From: Sanguinoderma infundibulare
Lineage: Eukaryota; Basidiomycota; Agaricomycetes; Polyporales; Polyporaceae
Direction: 5' to 3'
Length of the DNA stretch: 64,000 nt
NCBI GenBank assembly: GCA_032821775.1
Contig: JAVLRN010000010.1
Span: forward strand, 2,294,001 to 2,358,000
The first letter of the stretch is position 1, and every line of letters starts with the position of its first letter. Position numbers and translations under genes: made by a program. The notes beneath the pieces are model-generated. The model did no database searches. It was not told the DNA's origin and worked only from the letters and a program-made list of their open reading frames with translations. This document shows positions 56,788 to 64,000 of the stretch, piece by piece.

Positions 56788-57027
56788 ATGGGGAGCATCA
56801 TCATCGTCAACGCGACCAGCGCCGCGATCGGCGCATTCGTTTCCAATTACAGCGGAGGCGAGGATAGCTGGCACAACCTCAACGCCAACGCCCGCGACTC
56901 GTGGGACCGCGTTGGCTGGGAGATGGTCGGGTTCATGAACGCTGACGACACCCAGCGCGGGGGCCTGTATGTCACCGCGAACTCCATGGTCATCTTCCAC
57001 AGCTTCGATAACATCGAAGTCAAGTAG
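56788..57027 (+). CDS. Small conserved protein, copy 3 (79 aa)
   Basis: Third member of the family beginning MGSIIIVNATSAAIGAFVSN. It has two amino-acid differences from copy 2. The upstream 250 bp, including the probable 5'-UTR intron, are virtually identical to copy 2, so the promoter was duplicated with it. Function unknown. Confidence 0.7.
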   Translation: MGSIIIVNATSAAIGAFVSNYSGGEDSWHNLNANARDSWDRVGWEMVGFMNADDTQRGGLYVTANSMVIFHSFDNIEVK

Positions 57028-57384
57028 TCAGTGAACGGGCGAGACGAGACGCTCAGTTATGTACTACTAGCTGTTCCCGTCATGGTCAGCGACAGAATAT
57101 GATATCGACTCACAAGTGTCGGACGAGGGGGAGGTCCATACACAACTACTTCACCAGGGGGAAGTGCCGTTAATCTCTCACTTGTCTGATGCATACATAT
57201 GACAAAGACTGGAAGCCTAACGCACAATCCATCGTTTAGTACTCCGTCGCTCTGGCCTTCCCGCATCCAGTCCAGAGTATTCATGAGATCCAGAACGTCT
57301 CGGGCTCCCGGTTGCGGTCTAGTTCGTCGATCCTCCAAATTCAAGAGTACCAGCACACGAGCTCCAATTCCTCGGAGTCGTACA

Positions 57385-57942
57385 TCACCACGATGGCGGA
57401 CCTCGCTTTGTAGGGAAGGGAAGGCCGGTTGCCAAGGTGGCCATGAGCAAAGCGTGGAGGTTTGGGGGTCGTAACGTAACATACATGAGCCGCAGGACTG
57501 AGGCGGGCGAGGAGGGCTCGGCCGAGCCCATTCGCGATGCGAGGAACAGTGGCAACTTATACCCTTCCTTCTCCTTTAGCTTCGCCTTGTGATAGAGGTG
57601 GAGAGTTGGCTGCGCCCTCGTGTTCGACGGCTCTGCGGAAGATAAAGCCAGCCTCATAAATCCGAAGCGGTCCATCGATTCCGAGCTCAACCTTACGTGC
57701 ACGTCATGTAGCGAAGGTGCGCGTCCGGGCTCAGGTCCAGGTTCGGGTCCTGAAGCAAAGACGTCCTCGACCCTACCAACGTTCGCGGGATCCCACGACG
57801 CGAAGCTCTGCGCCGCCAGAATCACTGGAACCAACTCCTCAGGAAGACTTCCTAACGACACGATTATTCGGAATACTTTGCCTTCGTGCCTTCCCAACCA
57901 CAATACCCGTGTTGGGTACGAATGAATATTGATGGAGCACAT
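57385..57942 (-). CDS. Hypothetical protein Y, copy 2 (about 185 aa frame)
   Basis: Diverged duplicate of 52085-51231. It reads LGRHEGKVFRIIVSLGSLPE, then PVILAAQSFASWDPANVG, DVHVRLSSESMDRFGFMRLA and HKAKLKEKEGYKLPLFLAS. Compared with copy 1 it has lost about a dozen bases near 57380 and ends earlier (RGPPSW). Frame retention over substitutions suggests coding, but the start is not certain. No domain recognised. Confidence 0.4.
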   Translation of the reverse strand: MCSINIHSYPTRVLWLGRHEGKVFRIIVSLGSLPEELVPVILAAQSFASWDPANVGRVEDVFASGPEPGPEPGRAPSLHDVHVRLSSESMDRFGFMRLALSSAEPSNTRAQPTLHLYHKAKLKEKEGYKLPLFLASRMGSAEPSSPASVLRLMYVTLRPPNLHALLMATLATGLPFPTKRGPPSW

Positions 57943-58445
57943 ATTGTACTACACTGTATTCCTGCCTGTTTCGGCATGCCAATAGCGGACGTGATTCGAC
58001 AAACAGACTAACGTAGCCGCGCTCATGTGACTTCGTGGGTCAACACCTCAAAAAGCGAGAACAGATCCAAAATGTGCTCACCAGATTCCGCCCAGCGACA
58101 GGTTCAGCGCCTCTCTCTTCCTCGCGCATTCTTTGATTTCTCTGCCCGTTGTTCGTCGCACCGAGCCTAGCTGTCAGGCCGCTAGTCACAAGTCAAGATA
58201 TCGGGGTTTGATCGCGAACGTACGTCTTCAACCATATGTGCGTAACCAGATCTGACTCTCGCTCGCCGTGTAGCTGCAAGTCCGAAACCGTCGAGGTATT
58301 TCATCCCTGAGGGTCCGAAGTGGACAGAGGAGGATAAAGTGTCTGAATAGAAGGCAGCGGTGTAAAAGGAGGTCAGTCCAGATCTACAGCGCCACGACGA
58401 CATTGGATACTCACTGGCCGATCGGTACAGTGTCCGAAGGTCATC

Positions 58446-58853
58446 GTGACGACCGTTCCCTTGCTCGACTACCTCAGGCAGGGCGTGGAGGACCGTCTCC
58501 GGCAGTCCATCAACCAACACGCCACCGTCAAAAGTTTGCCTGTTTGGCCATCGGAAAGGCCAGAGACACCGATCGAGGTAGTCAGGCAAAGGCTGGGAGG
58601 GCAGCGTCAGATGGACCCCGTCGAGTATCAAGTTGGGGAATGGCTCACCCCGGCATCGGGAGGATCCTGGGAGGGTGAAACTTCGTACAAGCGGTCCTAC
58701 GCGTTGCGCCCGATCTCCCCCGCTGAGGATGAGCTGAGGAGCCGTTGGAGTAGTGACTCGGCTTACTCACAGGACAGCGGAAGCGATAAGGAGAACGTCG
58801 CTCCAGGACGACCAGCAAATATCGGTGAAGGGAATGCGAAGGTTGACGAGTAG
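58446..58853 (+). CDS. Hypothetical protein (about 135 aa)
   Basis: The frame MTTVPLLDYLRQGVEDRLRQ to GEGNAKVDE is hydrophilic and probably disordered, with DSAYSQDSGSDKENVAPG near the end. It contains VEYQVGEWLTPASGGSW and RSYALRPISPAEDELRSRW. An upstream exon (about 58380-58440, DDIGYSLADRYSV) may belong to it but would need splicing. No domain or paralogue in the window. The opposite strand also has a long open frame, which lowers confidence. Confidence 0.35.
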   Translation: MTTVPLLDYLRQGVEDRLRQSINQHATVKSLPVWPSERPETPIEVVRQRLGGQRQMDPVEYQVGEWLTPASGGSWEGETSYKRSYALRPISPAEDELRSRWSSDSAYSQDSGSDKENVAPGRPANIGEGNAKVDE

Positions 58854-59591
58854 ATTGAAAAGATGTTAGTAACCGGGCATGGTACGTGTCTAGCTTCAAT
58901 GTTCCTGTGTAAAGGGGGTACTGAGCACCAGCGACGTCCTTTAGGACGGAAATCAACGGGGATTTACGGTCTGTCTCCACTGTCGACCACCGCTCTTCCC
59001 GCAACTCTTCGCTGTGCCCCTGTGTCACCTGTAGCATAATGCGACTAGCTTCATTCCTCACAGCACCCTATTCACATATGTAATTATTCTCCAAGATACT
59101 AAGTATGCAGTGGACGCACCAATGATGGAACAGTCCGCGGTCTCCAAGTTTTTACGGCAACTGGAGTAGCTAACCATACCATCCATGACGTCTGCGGGCG
59201 TTGAACCTGTCGGAGCCAGGCTGAGTCGGCGGTCGCAACGCTTGGCGTTCGTGGCGATGCAGGCCCCGGGCCGGCCTCGCGGGCGCATCTTCGAGAGTAC
59301 CCGGAGCAGGCCCGGTCGCTCAGATGTACATGTATGTTGTGAGCCACTCACAGAAAGAGTTGCAAAAAGTCCTTGCGACGTAAACGCGAGCAAACATCAA
59401 CGTTGAACAAACAGTCAGCTAGGCGTCATGTTGCGGAAGCACGTGTATGTTTGCGTTTGTGTGCTAGTATATGTGCAATCTATATACATCCTCCAAAAAA
59501 ACCTACAGCGCAAGACCTCAGCACAGAATACAACAAATACAGTCATGTACTTGTCCGACCATACCGTCACAGGGCAGTCCCCGCCTCTATA
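58854..59591. other. Gene-free stretch before DUF3712 3' end
   Basis: No gene recognised. From about 59400 the sequence is the reverse complement of 32503-32690, that is, the 3'-flank shared by the full DUF3712 gene and its fragment. Confidence 0.5.
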
Positions 59592-61529
59592 TCATGGCCA
59601 ACCCACCGCCTTCTTCCCCCCGATCCTCACGCTCCCCTGGAACGGCAGCCCGGACAGCTCCATCTCCGGATCTCGCTCGTTCGTGAACGGCAAACCCTCC
59701 ACGCGCACCGCGACCGCTGCGACGCCCTGCACACCAGCCAGCGCGCCCTGCGAGCCGAAGATGACCTTCGACACGAAGTTGCTGAACTCGCGCTCGCGCC
59801 CGGGCAGCACCTCGAGAGGCACGTCGACGATCTGTGCCGAGACTGCGACGGTTGACCCAGCACCGGGCGGACCTTCGATCTCGCTGCACTCGGCAGGGAT
59901 CCAGTCTTCCGGGACGATGTGCGCGAACGCACGGGGAGGGAGAGGATCGGGAAGGGGGCGGGTAGGCGGCGGGCCAGAGGACGGAGCGACAGGCTCGGTG
60001 TCGTTCGTACCTGGGTCGTCGGACGCGGGGACCGGTCCATCGAAGACGAGGACGTCGGGGTAGAGGCGGCTTGCATTTACGCCGACGTCGATCCCCTTCG
60101 GAAGGACGACGAGGGCGCGCACGACTCCGGACGCGACCATGCTCGTCCCAACCGGTCGAATCTTCATGTCCGATATTGAGACGTTACGTAGGATTTCCGG
60201 GCGCGGGTGCGGCGCAGGGAACGTTGTATTGACGGTGAGCGCGGGGAAGAGCGGTGTCGAGATCTGAATGCCCGCATCTCGCCCCGAGATGTACTCGCTA
60301 ACGAACGCAGAGAGCGCCTCGGACGAATCGCGCGGAATAGGGACAACATTGCCGGAGATGGCGAAGGTGATATTGGGGTGCGTGAACCGGAAGGGGTGGG
60401 ATTGCACAGACGCAACAGAGACCGAGGAGGCGTTCGGGTGCGGTGCGGGGAGCGCAATTGAGAAGGGAAGTGCAGGGGCTTCGAACTCAACGTCTAAAGG
60501 GATGGGATTGAGTGCTGTGGCATTCGCAGAAAGCTCAATGGTGCCGTGCCTGGATGTGATAGTAAAGGATTGTAGGTGGACGAGGTCGGAGAAACTGGGG
60601 AGCGCCTCGCCACTGCCTGGATGGGGAAGCCCTGGTAACGACGGGACTGGAAGAGAACGTCAAACACGAAGCGGGGGATGATCATAAACGAACGTACTCT
60701 TGACGTTGATGACCGGATGGATGTTACTGTGCGAGACTGTAAACTGGCTCCTCCACCCGTGGTCCCCAAGCCCTCCACCTCGCACAACCGCCTGTCCAAC
60801 CATTGCCTGCACACTCAGGAACCCCTGCTTCCAACTGTCGCGCACGAAATGCAACAGATCTTCCACGTCCTTCGTCGGCTGTATCCTCACCGGGATCTGC
60901 ACAGGGGTGAGCCAGCTCCAATCCTTGAGTGGCGGGTTCGCCGTGAGCGGCACCTCAATCGGCGGCGTCGACACCGTCGCGAGAGTGACATTCGGATGCG
61001 CCCTTGGACCAACGCGTATCTCGGACGTGGTCACCGTGACGCGGTCCATCTGACGGATGCCCCACCGGCCGACGCTCTTCCACCAGTCGAGAAAGACGCT
61101 GTCGTCCTCGTCCGTCTTCACGCCGACCACGCTCCCCGCATCCAGCCCCATCCGCCCGTGGAACATCAGCCACACGCCGTCCTCCATCGTCGCGTTGAGC
61201 ACCTCGATCCTGTCCGGTCCCTGGACGAAGAGTGCCCGCTCGATGATCTCCTCCGGGCGAGTCGTAGACGCGCGCGACCTCCACGAGTACGCAGCGATAG
61301 CAAGGAGCACGAAGAGAAGAACGCAGAAGGAGAGCGATATCAGGAAAACGGAGACCAGCCGGGAGTAAAGCCGCCTGCGGGTCGCATTGGGGTGCTCGAT
61401 GGAGGTGTCTCTGGAGGTGAGAGAGCCGGACGCCGAGGCAAGGAGAGGGGTGTTCTCGGAAGGCTCTTCAGCTTGTGCGCATGCACGGCCTTTCCCCTTG
61501 TCGACGCGGCATGAGTTGGGGTCGTCCAT
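59592..61529 (-). CDS. DUF3712 single-pass membrane protein (628 aa)
   Basis: Exons 61529-60698 and 60646-59592 join in frame. The start MDDPNSCRVDKGKGRACAQ (61529) begins a short cytosolic tail. One strong transmembrane segment follows (LVSVFLISLSFCVLLFVLLA). The rest is a large beta-rich lumenal or extracellular region with many NxT/S sites, containing repeated DUF3712-like units such as VWLMFHGRMGLDAGS, TIELSANATALNPIPLDVEF and VGTSMVASGVVRALVVL. DUF3712 proteins are widespread in fungi, often predicted vacuolar or surface membrane proteins of unknown role. A proline-rich linker (SSGPPPTRPLPDPLPP) precedes the last unit. Only its 3' third was carried in the duplication at 31995-32502. Confidence 0.8.
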
Positions 61530-61829
61530 GAGGACGGGAGGGGGGTAGGGAGTTGGACGTGGTCGAAGTCGGGAGCAGAGTCGTGGGCGCCAGCGACAGT
61601 CGCATGGAAGCCACGTTCTTCGGACGGAGGCTAGCAACTTGAACTTTGCTCTTCTGCGGTTGCTCTTGTTCTGCACTCGTAACCACCGGAGCACACGCAC
61701 CGAGCACCAGTAGTTCAGCTGTCAATCGGACAGACCATGTATATTGCCATAGCGCAATCCGTCTACGAGTACGACTAGACCTAACCGCCACAAGATAGCA
61801 ATGACGTAAACGCTGGCTGCTGCGACTCC

Positions 61830-63888
61830 CTAAGGAACCGAATGGAGCTGCTCTTTCCCGATGATCTGCCTGAATATCTCAAACGCAGCTGCGGGTTGGA
61901 ACGCAGGCTGGAGGAGCTGTGTCAGCATCAAGCGTCTACGGAAATTTACTGTAAGACTTACAACTTCGTGACCAGCTTGGAGGACACGACTACAAGACTG
62001 TTGGTGAGTAGTTGCCTTGCAAACGACGAAGAAAGGAACGTACGCAAACGAGAAGTTGTCCACGTTCTGGATTGCAGCGACGGCCTTGCCGTTGATCGTC
62101 ATGTTCGTGAACGGCGTGTTGTGCAGCGTCTGGTTCCCATACCAGTTCATGGCGAGGACAGAAGCATGGCCCCCGAGCCAGTTGCAGCTGCGCAACGTGT
62201 CAAAATGAGGCCAAGCGACCGACGGTCGGCGGGGATACAGTAACTCACTTAATGTCCGCATCCCCAGCCTGAAGAAATATCTGTTCGTCAGCCTCCGGCG
62301 TTCATGACGGAGGCTGCGCACGCACCCAAATAAGGATCTTCATCCGCGCGTTCGCCAGCGCCGCCAGCTGCGGCAAGAGCGTCCGGGCGTCGTCGCCGGT
62401 CTTGCCGAACTGGCTCCCAACCCGGTTCGAGCACTCCGAGTACGTCGCCTGCGCACCGATCTTCTGCATGACCGTCGCGTTGGCAAGGAAGTTGAGGTAG
62501 AATTCCGGCGGGAAGGGATTCGGCGAGGAAGCGTTCTGCCGGAGGTCGTCCGAGTCGCGGTCGCCCACTGCTGGAACGAACACATTCTCAACCTGCGCCG
62601 CGTGTGAGTTCCCTGGTAAAACAAGGAAAAGTGCCGACTTACGCAGAAGTTGTCAGCTGTGCGGCAAATTTGGTTGCTGTCTGCCGTTTCGCCAGCAGCG
62701 TAGCACGCGAGCTCCTGGTCCCTGCATCCGCCCTTTGCGTAGAACGACTCGTTCAAGGCCGCGAGCACAGTGTTATTCTGCAGCTGCCCGTATCCGGGCG
62801 CAAAGGTTGCAAAGTCGACGTACGCCTTGTTCTGGAGCAACGGGTCGTACCAACCACTGCGAGTACTTACGCATCAGCGCATTTCTACTAAGTGTCAAAT
62901 ACTGTCGCACGCACTTGTTAATCATCAACGCGCTGACGTCAATCAACTCTCCTTTGATCGCCCCCGTCTTGATCAAGGCGTTCTGCTGGTTGAAGTATGT
63001 GACGAACTCCGGGCCGTAGTGGCCGCCGTAGCTCTCCGTCGCGAAGATAAACTCGCGCGACTGGTACCGCGCGAACTCCTTGCTCTCGAACAGGATCTGA
63101 AACGCCGTCCAGACCGCAGGCGAGGACGCAAACGTGCTGTTCACGTCAACCGTCCCGAATGAGAACCCGGTGCCAATGGGCTGGTCGATGTAAATGACTG
63201 CAAGAAAGGAAAGGTAACGATATAGTTGAAAATCTTCAGGAACACGATACCAAGACTGCATAGTACGGAATGGAAGGTGGGGGAACACGTACTGTTGCTG
63301 AGGTTGTTCCAGCTGTATGGGTTGAGAATGGTCGTCTGACCGTCCGGATTAACCTGACAAGGCCCGTGCTCTAGTGTACCCCAGTGAACATGAGAAGTGG
63401 CACAATATACGTGACGTACCTTGGAAGAGACCGATCATTGAGGAGCACCCCGGACCGCCATTCAGCCTTCATCCTGCTTAAGCACAAGCGGGTCCGACGG
63501 CGACCAAAGATATCACGTACCACAGCGTAAACGGTGCCGTTTCAGGTTCGTGTCGTGCCTCGAAGAACCAAAACCACTAGATCGCAAATCTCCCATGTAG
63601 ACCGACCGCTGCACATGCTCGTGTAAGAGCACTCACCATCGACATGTTGGTCCCGACATCGATATACCCCGAGAGCTGGTTGACTCCCGGTGTCGTCTCG
63701 CACACGCCCGAGTTCTTGACGAACCGTAGCTTGGTGTCGTTCAGGCTTTGCGACTGGAACTCGACGTGGGCCGTTTCGAGGTTGAGGGCGACGTCCGATC
63801 GTCTGGCCACCTCCCTCGCAACCGGCCATAGTAGGGCACGAATCGAGGAGACGAGTGCGGCGAGCACTGCGAGAGTGGAGAGCTGCAT
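61830..63888 (-). CDS. Serine carboxypeptidase SCP2, family S10
   Basis: The start MQLSTLAVLAALVSSIRA (63888) is a signal peptide. The exon plan follows SCP1: tiny WLNGGPGCSSM and AGDADI exons, and an alternative-looking acceptor (TCTTGTAG) before RVLQAGHEV. All catalytic motifs are intact: ATESYGGHYGPEF (Ser), AGDADI-CNWLGG (Asp) and QAGHEV (His). The end is FEIFRQIIGKEQLHSVP. The intron before IYIDQPIGTG is about 100 nt here. Amino-acid similarity to SCP1 is high in the core and weak near the N-terminus, so this is an older duplication than P2/P6. It is divergently placed at the right edge of the window, its promoter being between 63889 and 64000. Confidence 0.85.
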
Positions 63889-64000
63889 GTCGAGAGCAGC
63901 GAGGCGGAGGACGAGAAGTCGATAGGACGATTGGAGGGAGGCTGGGTAGGGCCGAAGACCGAGGTTGACCTTATATGCGGGCCCAGCATTGGAAAAGAGG
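63889..64000 (-). promoter_or_regulatory. SCP2 leader and promoter
   Basis: On the minus strand a TATA-like CATATAAGG at about 63977-63969 lies about 85 bp upstream of the ATG, followed by a pyrimidine-rich leader. The rest of the promoter is outside the window. Confidence 0.5.

Noticed and set aside
58182..58631. 149-residue minus-strand frame overlapping 58446-58853
   Set aside because: Neither strand has a domain. The plus-strand frame has more protein-like composition, so only that one is listed, at low confidence.

Overview
The window is nuclear DNA of a filamentous basidiomycete, most likely an agaricomycete close to the polypores. The evidence is GC-rich genes cut by many short GT-AG introns (about 50-70 nt), six copies of a polyporopepsin-type secreted aspartic protease, basidiomycete-style serine carboxypeptidases, and a Plavaka DNA transposon next to Ty3-like and DIRS/Ngaro-like retrotransposons. 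No rRNA, tRNA, CRISPR array or prokaryotic feature was seen.

Left part (1-17 kb) is transposon territory. It holds a Ty3/Gypsy polyprotein (3-3800), an intron-containing zinc-knuckle gene on the opposite strand just downstream (6667-4349), an Arg/Ser-rich gene (about 9304-7951), hairpins and minisatellites (8.7-10.1 kb), and a nearly complete 11-exon Plavaka transposase (10151-14883) abutting a decapitated aspartic protease pseudogene (15.2-16.5 kb). From 17 to 22.5 kb there is a small family of HNH_2-type genes: one good copy, one whose catalytic residues and frame have decayed, and one 5' fragment ending at a 200-bp foldback element. A Tc1/mariner-like non-autonomous element (22890-23703) and a 5.2-kb DIRS/Ngaro retrotransposon (23712-28951) then sit inside a duplicated genomic unit whose empty version is also in this window.

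Right part (29-64 kb) is a secreted-protease cluster built by segmental duplication. Proteases P2 and P3 (+) and P6 (-) share promoter and gene; P4 and P5 (-) form a second subfamily. A block containing a DUF3712 membrane-protein 3' end, a tiny conserved protein and a protease occurs at 31.9-36.9 kb and again, inverted and more complete, at 52.4-60.1 kb. A further direct duplication links 50.0-52.4 kb with 56.0-58.1 kb. Two intact S10 carboxypeptidases (46.7-49.0 kb +, 63.9-61.8 kb -) flank the right-hand block. Single-copy genes in the middle are a gamma-butyrobetaine/trimethyllysine-type dioxygenase and a nucleotidyltransferase-fold protein.

Functionally, the proteases (endopeptidases with signal and propeptides) and carboxypeptidases (exopeptidases) would together digest external protein at acid pH. 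Each of the three transposons with recognisable coding regions carries in-frame TGA codons where an arginine CGA is expected, which suggests C-to-T decay of methylated CpG.
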